The notes below the pieces were generated by a model. The model was not told the DNA's origin. It ran no database searches and saw only the letters and a program-made list of their open reading frames with translations. DNA of 64,000 nt from NCBI RefSeq assembly GCF_000142905.1, contig NW_013657649.1:72875-136874 (forward strand). Direction: 5' to 3'. This DNA comes from Thecamonas trahens ATCC 50062. Taxonomy: Eukaryota; Apusozoa; Apusomonadida; Apusomonadidae. Shown piece after piece: positions 47,298 to 55,624 of this stretch. Position 1 is the stretch's first letter; every line of letters starts with the position of its first letter. The position numbers were made by a program, and so were the translations under genes.

Positions 47298-50297
47298 CTA
47301 GCCTGACGAGGTCGACACCTCTTGGGTCGCCGACGATGCGGCGCGGCTCCGCCGCCGCTCGCACCGCGGGCACGCGTCGCGCCGCTGGTCAAAGCATCGC
47401 ACATGGTAGCACGAGCCGCACGTCTCGCACGCCACAGTTGTGTTCTGGAACGGATAGATGGCCTCATTGGCGTTGCACATGCCGCAAATATGACCCTTCC
47501 ACCGGCAACGCTCGCACCCATACACATGCGCCTCGAGATGCTCTGCCCACGAGACCAGGTCCGACACCAGATCATCGACGTGCAGCAGGTCGTCGAGCGA
47601 GTAAAAGTGGATGTTGTCGAGGTGGTGTTGCCGCTGGCCAAACAAAGCCAACAGCCCCGGACGCTCCCGGCAAGTCATGGCGAACGCCTTGAGGTGGGCC
47701 AGCCGCTTGCGGACCTTGTGCGCGGCCGCGAGCGCGGGCACCCGCGCGTAGAGACTCGGATTGAGGACTGAGATCTTGAAAACCGGCTCGCAGGCAATCT
47801 CCCGCATAAACTGCGCCGCAGGCTGTGAGACTGGGTATGGTTCCGAGTCCCACGACGACAACAGTCGCGCCGGAATGACCAGCTCGTCGGCGCCGGTGTG
47901 GCACGAGCCGCAAAAGTACTTGAGAAAGTAGGCGCACTCTCGCCCGCCGAGCACGATCGGCACACCGCACCCATAGCACCGCCCGCCCTGCGCTGCCACC
48001 GAGTCGGGGAGCGCCCGCCCGCTCTCGCTAAAGAACAACACCTTGCGCGGCGGGTACATGGCGGCGTCGTCAACATAGCCCCAGTCCGACATCGGCGACA
48101 GACCGCCACTGTTCGGGTTCACCACGATGCCGGCACCACTTTCCACCGACGCCAGCGAGTCGGCCCTGGTCCTGCTCGGCTCGCGCCACGGTGCAGCCGC
48201 AGGCGAGCTGCCAAACGTAGTCGACGAGTACAAATCGTGGGACGAGAAGCCTCCACCGGCGCCAGCCGAGAACACCGACGCTGGGGCCGGGACGGATGCG
48301 CTCTCCCACGGGTACGCAGTTAGCGGTAGCGACGACGCGACCGGCCGAACGCTTGCCAACCCTGCGCAGCGATCATACATGAGCAGCGCAAGGTTGAGCT
48401 CCGGCGCCGGCGCCGACGACCCGTTTCGCGAGCCGACAGGGAAGACCTTGGCAAACGAGGCCGCCAGCACATCGGCGTGAGTCATCGGATCCGACTGCTG
48501 ATAGGAGGCGGCCTCGCTCGCGCTCCTACTCAGCCGCCGCGACCGGCTTCGCTGGCGGTACGCGGTTGTCGGTGTTGCCGCAGTAGTCGAGAGCAGAGTG
48601 GTGAGAAGGGCTTCACGCCGCGACGCCGTCGCCGGCGCACCGAGTGCCTCGGCCGCTCCTCGCCCGCCGATCGAAAGGAACTGCTGAGTGATCGGCTTGG
48701 ACGCCGCGTAAGCAGACTGCGACGCCGCACCGTCGTCGGGCAGACGCAGACTGCTGCTACCGCTTTCATCGCCGGTTGCTGCCGCGGCGATGACCTGGTT
48801 GCGAAGCGACGACTGCAAGCCCGAGACTGAGGGAGGGAGTTCGCGCGGCAGCTTGGCAGCCGTCGACGGAGCAGGGTCGCCAATGCGAAACTTAAACTGC
48901 GGGCCCGAGTCTGACTGTGACTGCTCGAGATTCTTGCGGACAATGGCCGAGAACGGGAGCAGCGGCGAGGCGGCGACAGCCGTGCTGCCAGCACTATCCT
49001 CAGCAGCAGTGTCCTTTGTCCCGTTGCCGATGGTCCGCCCTATCGGTGACGTGCCCTTCGGCAGGGCAAGGAAGGGCGAAGTGGCGACGGCCGACGGGCT
49101 GGTGCTCGGCCGCCCCAGCGGCGGCGACGGGCTGCGGTCGTCGGGCGCGGTCGTGATGAGGTTGTGCGTCTTGACATTGTCTGGGTGGTTTTCATCCAGC
49201 TGCTCTGAGGCCAGCGCCCAAGGGTCGACATCAGCCGGCAGCCATGGAGAGCCGCCGCGACTGGTGGAGCCGGTTGGCGAGTCGAAATGCCCGACGGCGG
49301 GCGCGCCGATCGGCGAGATCGGTGGTGACGGCACGGGCGACGATGGACTTGCTGTGGGTTCGGGCTCGGGCTCGGGCTCGGGCTCAGGCTCCGACTCGGG
49401 CTCGGCCTCGGCCTTGACCTCGCTACCCGACAGCTCACCGACGTCGGGCTCTGTGTCCGACAGCTCGTCAACGGCGGCGTCGTCCGACGACGTGACCCCG
49501 GGCGAGGCGAGCGCCAGCTTGCGCTGGTAGCCAGCAATGCCTGTGGGCCGCAACGGTGACGGCGCGGGAAGATCCCCCGGTGGTGCGCCCGGTGCGTCGA
49601 TATGAGCGACGCCGGCAACCTTTGCAGCCTTCTTCTTGCGCTTCTTGCGGCGGCGGCCGCGCGAGGCGGCGGAGACAGTGGGTCCATCATGTTCGCTGGC
49701 TGGCGCAGTAGAGACAGAAGAAACGTCTGCAGTGGCAGAGCGGAGCGAAGCGTCGTTCTTTTCAAGCGCCATACGGCCGAGCATGGCCGAGACCTCGCGG
49801 TGGACGTCGGGATGCGGCAGCTGATCAAAGGCGACATCCTTGACACAGAGCGAAAAGTCGACGTGGAGGACCGAGTCGAGGGCCTTTGCAGCGGCCTCTG
49901 CCAGGTCTGGGGAAGCCATAGGTGCGTCAGGAGCGTATGCATCTTGGACGAGAGCGGCGATAGCGCGAATGGCTGCCGGCAGGCTCTTGTCGACGAGGGC
50001 GACCCTAACGAGGGCCCTGACCTTGCCCGCCGGGGTGGAGGCGTCGCTCCCGAGTGCGGCAACAAGATCAAGTTGCTGAGCGTTGCTGCCGAGTGCGGAG
50101 CGGAGAGCAGCCCAGGCCTGGGCCTGTGGCGAGGAGAACATCTTCGGCCGGGTGCCCGTGATCAGAAGGCGGAAGACCAGATCCTCCAACTTGTCGGCCT
50201 CGACATGGCCGTCGTGAACAGGCTCGCCGGCTGGGAGACAGCCCAGCAGCGCCACCGCCTGCTGCTGCACGGCACGCACAAGCACCTCGCCGTCCAT
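47298..50297 (-). CDS. RUN-domain and Rubicon-homology (RH) domain protein, PLEKHM1/Rubicon-like
   Basis: Likely late-endosome or autophagy regulator that binds Rab7 through its RH domain. 999 residues. The N-terminal 170 residues fit a RUN domain (LEDLVFRLLITG, AWAALRSAL, GKVRALVRVALVDKSLPAAI, LDSVLHVDFSLCVKDVAF). The middle 550 residues are Pro/Ser/Ala-rich, with a Lys-rich patch RRKKRKKKAAK and a Pro-Glu repeat. The C-terminal RH domain has ordered Cys/His zinc motifs: RCYGCGVP, YFCGSCH, VYGCERCRWKGHICGMCN and CETCGSCYHVRCFDQ to CPRCERR. The frame is open to 50483, but MDGEVLVRAV at 50297 starts the RUN domain. No PH or FYVE domain is seen, so RUN-RH is the whole visible architecture. Confidence 0.82.
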   Translation of the reverse strand: MDGEVLVRAVQQQAVALLGCLPAGEPVHDGHVEADKLEDLVFRLLITGTRPKMFSSPQAQAWAALRSALGSNAQQLDLVAALGSDASTPAGKVRALVRVALVDKSLPAAIRAIAALVQDAYAPDAPMASPDLAEAAAKALDSVLHVDFSLCVKDVAFDQLPHPDVHREVSAMLGRMALEKNDASLRSATADVSSVSTAPASEHDGPTVSAASRGRRRKKRKKKAAKVAGVAHIDAPGAPPGDLPAPSPLRPTGIAGYQRKLALASPGVTSSDDAAVDELSDTEPDVGELSGSEVKAEAEPESEPEPEPEPEPEPTASPSSPVPSPPISPIGAPAVGHFDSPTGSTSRGGSPWLPADVDPWALASEQLDENHPDNVKTHNLITTAPDDRSPSPPLGRPSTSPSAVATSPFLALPKGTSPIGRTIGNGTKDTAAEDSAGSTAVAASPLLPFSAIVRKNLEQSQSDSGPQFKFRIGDPAPSTAAKLPRELPPSVSGLQSSLRNQVIAAAATGDESGSSSLRLPDDGAASQSAYAASKPITQQFLSIGGRGAAEALGAPATASRREALLTTLLSTTAATPTTAYRQRSRSRRLSRSASEAASYQQSDPMTHADVLAASFAKVFPVGSRNGSSAPAPELNLALLMYDRCAGLASVRPVASSLPLTAYPWESASVPAPASVFSAGAGGGFSSHDLYSSTTFGSSPAAAPWREPSRTRADSLASVESGAGIVVNPNSGGLSPMSDWGYVDDAAMYPPRKVLFFSESGRALPDSVAAQGGRCYGCGVPIVLGGRECAYFLKYFCGSCHTGADELVIPARLLSSWDSEPYPVSQPAAQFMREIACEPVFKISVLNPSLYARVPALAAAHKVRKRLAHLKAFAMTCRERPGLLALFGQRQHHLDNIHFYSLDDLLHVDDLVSDLVSWAEHLEAHVYGCERCRWKGHICGMCNANEAIYPFQNTTVACETCGSCYHVRCFDQRRDACPRCERRRSRAASSATQEVSTSSG

Positions 50298-50596
50298 AAG
50301 CGTGTGTACGTGTATGGGTATGGGTATGGGTATGGGTGGGTGGGTGGGTGGGGTGGGAGGAGGCGGGAATGAGTGGCGTGGTGCCCGCCTGTCGCGCGCG
50401 TGCGTGTTGCTCGTTGGTGTGTGAAGTGGTCGGTGGGGTGCAACCAAGTGTAGCACATTGATCCTAGTATTGATCCCCCTCACTGATCCCCTTCATCATC
50501 ACACCTCCTCGATCACCACCACCAGCCCCTTCCCCATCCATCGCCACCACCAACCCCTTCCATCACCAGCCCCATCCCCTCTCCATCCTGTTTCAC
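50298..50596. repeat. Spacer with GGGTAT/GGGTGG repeats and CCATCACCAGCCCC-type sequence
   Basis: The left part (about 50,310-50,360) is GGGTATGGGTAT then GGGTGGGTGGG, just upstream of the RUN-RH start codon. The right part (about 50,480-50,590) is related to the 31.3-kb minisatellite in reverse complement. No gene is seen; the RUN-RH promoter should lie here. Confidence 0.6.
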
Positions 50597-50660
50597 TGTG
50601 CTGGTCAGCATACTGGCGTTGTTCCTGACCGACCACGCCTCACCCACACACCCACCCACC

Positions 50661-50699
<39 letters not shown>

Positions 50700-51693
50700 C
50701 ACCCGCCCTGCATTACATACTCTATTGGCGGGGGCGGGTATGACCTCGGTGGAAGGGCCGGGGCGGGGGTACAGGTCGGAGGCGGTGGCGGGCGACAACA
50801 ATGTCCATGGCTGTGAGAGACAGGCCAACAAGGACGGCAAGCAAGACGACGATGCGGTGGTAGTGCTCGAGGTGGTGGCCGATGGCGTGGGAGAGGAGGC
50901 AGAGCTGGCAGCGCTGGATGGGAAAGGCGAGGAGGGAAAGGCTGGCGAACAACGCGGATGCAGATGCCGGCGGCGTGACTTGGAGCGGCGACGGCGGCGA
51001 TGGCGGACGCGTCGCGGCGTAGGGGAGCGCATGCTGCGGCGAGTGGCACGGGCCGAGTGGCGGAGGGCCGGCGGTGGTGGAAGTGGCGATATACTTGACT
51101 CGATAGGAGCCATGGCAGCATCCAAATCGGAGACGAACCAGGTGTTGCTGAACGAGATGGCGAAGCAGATCAAGGACTTGGAGAATGCCATTGCGAAGCA
51201 GGCGACGGAGGCTGCGGACACCATTCGCGAGCTGAAGAGCACCATTGCGAAGCAGGCGAGCACCATTGCGAAGCAGGCGACGGAGGCTGCGGACACCATT
51301 CGCGAGCGGGAGAGTACCATTCGCGAGCTGAGGATGCAACTTGCTAGCGCGGGCATCATGCCCATGACGATGGCCACCAACGACACCAGCAGCTCGCGGA
51401 AGCGGACGACCTCGGAGGGCAGCAGCACGAGCTCTGAAGGGAGTAGTGCGATCCCTATGTCCGAGAGCTCGTCTGGTGCGTGTGACCGTGAGTAGGGCAT
51501 GGCGGGCTTGATCAACCTGTGTGATCGTTTTCCGACGCACGCGCGCTCGGAAGGAGAGGCAGACTGCGGCACCGAAAGAGCACATCGGAGAGGGATAGAC
51601 ACGAGGTGGGGGACAGTGCCATGTGGTAGCACCATGCCTCGCCAGGCACTGTTGTACCGTAAGTCCATAGTTGCACAAGAAGGTCACGCCTCC
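50597..51693 (+). repeat. Dispersed modular repeat, copy B (inverted relative to copy A)
   Basis: Runs from TGTGCTGGTCAGCATACTGG at the left through a CA-rich tract, a first constant part (about 50,700-51,140), a variable coiled-coil part and a 3' constant part, and is cut by the assembly gap at 51694. Against copy A, the first constant part differs at about one base in roughly 390, while the coiled-coil part differs in sequence and repeat number. Homology to copy A stops sharply at the left end just after the CCAGCACA/TGTGCTGG motif. The right limit is unknown. Confidence 0.85.
51112..51495 (+). CDS. Hypothetical coiled-coil protein of the dispersed repeat, copy B
   Basis: 127 residues starting MAASKSETNQVLLNEMAK. 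A central run of related modules (IAKQATEAADTIRE, STIAKQAS, STIRELRMQLASAG) with Ile/Leu/Ala at heptad-like spacing suggests a coiled coil. A Ser/Thr-rich tail ends SESSSGACDRE. The frame is open upstream to 50725, but that part is Arg/Gly-rich and is antisense to a frame with hydrophobic segments, so it is unclear which is read. No homologue recognised. It could be a real gene of a repeat family or a relic. Confidence 0.45.
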   Translation: MAASKSETNQVLLNEMAKQIKDLENAIAKQATEAADTIRELKSTIAKQASTIAKQATEAADTIRERESTIRELRMQLASAGIMPMTMATNDTSSSRKRTTSEGSSTSSEGSSAIPMSESSSGACDRE

Positions 51694-51793
51694 NNNNNNN
51701 NNNNNNNNNNNNNNNNNNNNNNNNNNNNNNNNNNNNNNNNNNNNNNNNNNNNNNNNNNNNNNNNNNNNNNNNNNNNNNNNNNNNNNNNNNNNN
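51694..51793. other. Assembly gap (exactly 100 Ns) followed by a C run
   Basis: The round size suggests a gap of unknown length. It cuts the right end of repeat copy B and is followed by about 18 C. The promoter of the PH-CLU gene may lie partly inside. Confidence 0.95.
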
Positions 51794-51921
51794 GCCCCCC
51801 CCCCCCCCCCCCCTTTCCCCGCCCCGCCCTCCCAACCACACATTCATTCGTCCATTGCTCCCGACCGTTAGACCCCGACACCCCACCACCACCCCCCGCC
51901 ACCCACCTCACCACAGCAGGG

Positions 51922-54900
51922 ATGGCCCTCAAGTCCCCATGGCCAAACAAGGGCTCGGCATCACTTGTTCTTGCAGGGCCCATCTATGAAAAGTCCGGCT
52001 CATTCTTCAAGTCACTCGAGAGCAAGTACGGTGTGCTCTACGCAGACCGCCTCGAGCTGGGCCAGAGGACGGCAGCCGAGGCCGACAAGCGCCTGCTGCT
52101 CCGTCCGGCTGGCAAGGCCCTTACCGCCGCTGTAGCCGACGCCAAGAAGAATGCTTCTGCCGTGGCAAAGGGCAAGTCACCACCTCTCCCGCCCTACCTC
52201 GCTCTCGACGACTACAACGCCCCGCGTTTCGACCCACCTCCGCCAGAGCCGCACGTCTTCAAGACCTCGGAGCTCGCCATTCGCCTGCGTATCGGCAAGA
52301 AGTCACACACGATCTCCTTCGAGTCGCTCCGCCACCGCACGGTCTGGATCGACGCCCTCTCCCGCGTCATCAACGCCACCAACAACAAGATTGTCCTCCT
52401 CGCCCGCGGCGCTCCCGCTCATGCCTCTGCTGCCACCGCCCACCCCGCGACCACACCCGCTCGCACGCCGAGCACCACTCCCGCCCCCGCTTCTACCCCT
52501 CCCTCTGTCACCGTCACCGCCACCCCCGCTCCCACGTCTGATCCTGCTCCATCCGCCATAGATCCAGCCGCAGGCGTCGGCCCGCCACCCAAGCCCGCGC
52601 CGCCCAAGCCTGCGCCGCCCAAGCCCGTGCCACCCGCAGCGGTGGCTCCCGCTCCTGCATCGCCGCCAAAGCCTGCGTCACCGCCCAAGTCTACGCAGCG
52701 CACGGGTGTGGCTCCTGCTCCCGCGTCACTGCCGAAGCCTGCGTCGCCGCCCAAACAGCAGCCGCAGCAGAAGGCTCGCCCGATTGCCCCAGGCACCGAC
52801 CCGCTGCCGGTCGACGCGCTGCGTGAGCTGGCCCCGTCGTCGCTGTCACCATACGCCGCGCCAGCGCAGCTTCCCCATCCGCGGACGGCCGCGCTCGCTG
52901 CGCTCTCCGAGCTCGTCGCTGGCTCGCCCGAGTTTGACTGGAACGCCGAGTACCAGACCCGAATGGCCCGTTGGGTGGAAGCATCGCGCTCCGAAGCTAG
53001 TCACGCGCCCGAGGCCGAGTTGGAGCTTGTCCGCTTTGTCGGCCTCTTTGCCGCTCGCGCCGAGCAAGTCGCTTCCATCATCATCGATGAGTTGCATCTC
53101 CCGCTAACGTCCAAGACCTACACTCCGAAGGCCCTGCCTGACGCAGTTGCGCAGACCGACGAGGTCTACGTCGTCGACTCTATTATTTTTTCGTTTGCCG
53201 ACGTCGGAACAGGCGCACGGCCCGAGACCGACGATGCGCTCGAGATGCGCATGGCCCACATCGAGATGGCCGCCCTCGACGCCGTTGTCAACGCCCGCAT
53301 CCCCGGCCTTGCTACTCCTCTCATGGCCCTCGTCGAGTACCGCGGCTTTACCCTCATCGCCGTCACTACCCTTCCAGTCTCCGAGGCTACCCTCATCGCC
53401 TCACCCGAGCTGGCCACTCGCCCGCCGCAGGGCTCCTCGCCCGCGGCAGCCTTTGCTGGCCTCATGGCTGATCTTGCCCGCCAGCTCAATCTGAAGCCGG
53501 TTGCACCCGGAGACTCGGGTGTCGCCCCGGTCTTTGGCCCGGCCTCCGTTCTAGGTCACCGCGGCTCCGACGGTCGCTACTACGCCGTCTCGCTGCAAAA
53601 GCTATTCCCGCCTGACCTGCCCATCGGCGAGATGGCCGCTGATTTGACCCGTGTCCTCTCGCCTCGCTTCGTCACCCTCTACCCAGATCCTCTCGTCCCA
53701 GACGCCTTTACCCAGCACGCCACCCCGCTGGGAACCGGTGCGCCCGCCGCTGCAGACGTTGGCGCCCTCATCGGCGCCTCGGCCTACCTCCGCGAGACTC
53801 TCGTCCCGCGCCTCGCTCTCGCGCTCGACCGCATGGACGTGCTCGCCCTCGACTCGGTCTCGTTAGCCGCCATCCTCGCCGACGCCGGCGTCGACCGTCG
53901 CTTCCTTGGCCTCCTGGCAGACTCGGTCGAACTGCCGCATGTTCGTGCCGTTCTCGCCACCGAAATGGTTGCCATCCGCGCTGCAGAGCTACTCGCCCGT
54001 TCGCTCCGGCGTGTCGTCCGCGCCCGCCGCCCACTCCTCGAGTCCGGTACCCGCATTAGCGCCTCGATGGTGTCTGAGAACACCGCCAACACCCTTGACT
54101 TCTTCAATCTCGTCCTCGGCTCCTCCGACGAGTCGCACGCCTTCTGGGGCTCGGTCCTCCTGCCCGACGTCGCCGCCGCTTTTGCCCACGATGTCGATGC
54201 CTCGGCCATCCCGCGCGCCGCGCTCCTCTACGCCCTCGAGCACCACTCGGGTGTCGTCCTGGCCCACACGCCCAGCGTAGACTTCTCCGGCCCAGCCCCG
54301 CTCGGCACCAACCTGGACGTCGTCCGCGGCTGGCGCCCGCGAGTCACCACTCCCGTCCCGGCCACCCTCGCCACCTCGCACCGCGACTACGCCCGTCTCC
54401 TCGCCGCTGAAGGCCGCCACAGGGCCGCCCTCGACGCCCTGGCCGTCTCGCTCAAGGCTGCGGCCCTCCTGCACGGCTTCTCCTCCCACAAGCTTGGCCC
54501 TGACTTTCTCGTCGCCTCCCGCTACGCCGCAGACGCTGGCGATCTCGAGGCTGCTGCTGCCTTTGCTGGCGCCGCCCTGGGCGTCGCTCCGCAGTGGCAC
54601 GCCTCGGCTGGTCTTGCCTACGTCGCCCACCTCCGCGCCGCCTTTCGCTCTGGAGACGTTCAAGGCGCCGCTGTCGCTTACGAAGCCGCCATCGCGTGTA
54701 TCGCCCACCACTGGGGTCACTACCACCCGCTCCTCCTCGAGGCCCACGACACCATGGGTGGCCTCCACGCCGAGGTCGGAGACCCGCTTCTTGCCCTAGA
54801 CTACTACAAGGCCGCGCTTGACCTCTCGGTCCTTGCCCTCGGTGCCAACCACGCCAAGGCCGCGTCGTACTATCACTCGGTTGGCCACCTCTCCAAAACC

Positions 54901-55608
54901 GCTGGCCTCCACCAGCAGGCCATCAACGCCTACGAGCGCGCCCTCCTCGTCCACCAGCGCTGCCTCGGACCCGAATCGCCCACCACTGCCCACTCCATGT
55001 ACTACCTCTCCGAAGCCTTGTATGCAAAGGGCGTGTACGCGCGGGCGCTGGATCTTGCCAAGCAAGCCTTTGACCTCCGCAACCGCCTTCACGGCCCCGC
55101 TTCGCCGCTCACTATCGACTCGGCCTACCAAGTTGCCTACACCGCAGACGCCCTTGACGATGCCGCTGCCGCCCTGCCCTCTTTTGAGCATCTGCTTCGC
55201 TACTTGCAGGACTCGGCGCGAAGCCTTTCGGAAGACGCCGATGCCCAGCGTGCGGCCGTCCTCACTGAGATCCGCTCCATCACTGTCACCATCGTCAAGC
55301 TCGTCTTCCGCACCCTCCCGCCGCAGCACACCCTCATCCTCGCCCGGGTCCGCGAGGCCCGTGCCCCGCGGCTCACTCATGCCACCATCGCACACGTCAT
55401 GGCCGCTCTCCTCAGCTCTCAGCCCGCTGAGTATGTGCGCGACGTCTTTCGTCGTGTGGAGGCCCTCTCTCCGACTGCACACACCGAACTCGCCGCTCTC
55501 GTCCATGTTTGCGAGGACGATTCGGTCTTGCTTGTCGAGCACGATGAGCCCGCTACCCAAGATGCCTCGCTCCGGCTCTCCGTCTCCTCCTTCTTCCACA
55601 ACCAGTGA
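51922..55608 (+). CDS. CLU-family (clustered mitochondria) protein with N-terminal PH domain and TPRs
   Basis: 1228 residues. Residues 17-151 form a PH-like domain with an insertion (AGPIYEKSGSFFKSLESKYG to RHRTVWIDALSRVI). Residues of about 160-296 are Pro/Ala-rich linker with PPKPAPPKP repeats. The CLU region follows, with family-like ATPLMALVEYRGFTLIAVT, LGHRGSDGRYYAVSLQKLFPP and a C-terminal helical part. From about residue 813 there are TPRs (HAKAASYYHSVGHLSKTAGL, INAYERALLVHQRCLG), as in CLU and kinesin-light-chain-like repeats. CLU proteins bind mRNAs for mitochondrial proteins and affect mitochondrial distribution; that role is inferred here. The usual N-terminal CLU beta-grasp region is not seen and PH takes its place. 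The ATG at 51922 is chosen because the upstream frame crosses Ns. Confidence 0.78.
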   Translation: MALKSPWPNKGSASLVLAGPIYEKSGSFFKSLESKYGVLYADRLELGQRTAAEADKRLLLRPAGKALTAAVADAKKNASAVAKGKSPPLPPYLALDDYNAPRFDPPPPEPHVFKTSELAIRLRIGKKSHTISFESLRHRTVWIDALSRVINATNNKIVLLARGAPAHASAATAHPATTPARTPSTTPAPASTPPSVTVTATPAPTSDPAPSAIDPAAGVGPPPKPAPPKPAPPKPVPPAAVAPAPASPPKPASPPKSTQRTGVAPAPASLPKPASPPKQQPQQKARPIAPGTDPLPVDALRELAPSSLSPYAAPAQLPHPRTAALAALSELVAGSPEFDWNAEYQTRMARWVEASRSEASHAPEAELELVRFVGLFAARAEQVASIIIDELHLPLTSKTYTPKALPDAVAQTDEVYVVDSIIFSFADVGTGARPETDDALEMRMAHIEMAALDAVVNARIPGLATPLMALVEYRGFTLIAVTTLPVSEATLIASPELATRPPQGSSPAAAFAGLMADLARQLNLKPVAPGDSGVAPVFGPASVLGHRGSDGRYYAVSLQKLFPPDLPIGEMAADLTRVLSPRFVTLYPDPLVPDAFTQHATPLGTGAPAAADVGALIGASAYLRETLVPRLALALDRMDVLALDSVSLAAILADAGVDRRFLGLLADSVELPHVRAVLATEMVAIRAAELLARSLRRVVRARRPLLESGTRISASMVSENTANTLDFFNLVLGSSDESHAFWGSVLLPDVAAAFAHDVDASAIPRAALLYALEHHSGVVLAHTPSVDFSGPAPLGTNLDVVRGWRPRVTTPVPATLATSHRDYARLLAAEGRHRAALDALAVSLKAAALLHGFSSHKLGPDFLVASRYAADAGDLEAAAAFAGAALGVAPQWHASAGLAYVAHLRAAFRSGDVQGAAVAYEAAIACIAHHWGHYHPLLLEAHDTMGGLHAEVGDPLLALDYYKAALDLSVLALGANHAKAASYYHSVGHLSKTAGLHQQAINAYERALLVHQRCLGPESPTTAHSMYYLSEALYAKGVYARALDLAKQAFDLRNRLHGPASPLTIDSAYQVAYTADALDDAAAALPSFEHLLRYLQDSARSLSEDADAQRAAVLTEIRSITVTIVKLVFRTLPPQHTLILARVREARAPRLTHATIAHVMAALLSSQPAEYVRDVFRRVEALSPTAHTELAALVHVCEDDSVLLVEHDEPATQDASLRLSVSSFFHNQ

Positions 55609-55624
55609 ATGCACATCTTTTAGA

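Noticed and set aside
50640-50700. Telomeric or subtelomeric repeat from the CCCACC/CACACA and GGGTAT tracts
   Set aside because: These are irregular GT/CA-type microsatellites at the repeat boundary and an upstream region, without a uniform telomere unit such as TTAGGG.
31545-51693. Repeat copies as a retrotransposon or DNA transposon
   Set aside because: No reverse transcriptase, integrase, transposase, terminal repeats or target-site duplications could be recognised. It is kept as an unclassified dispersed repeat.
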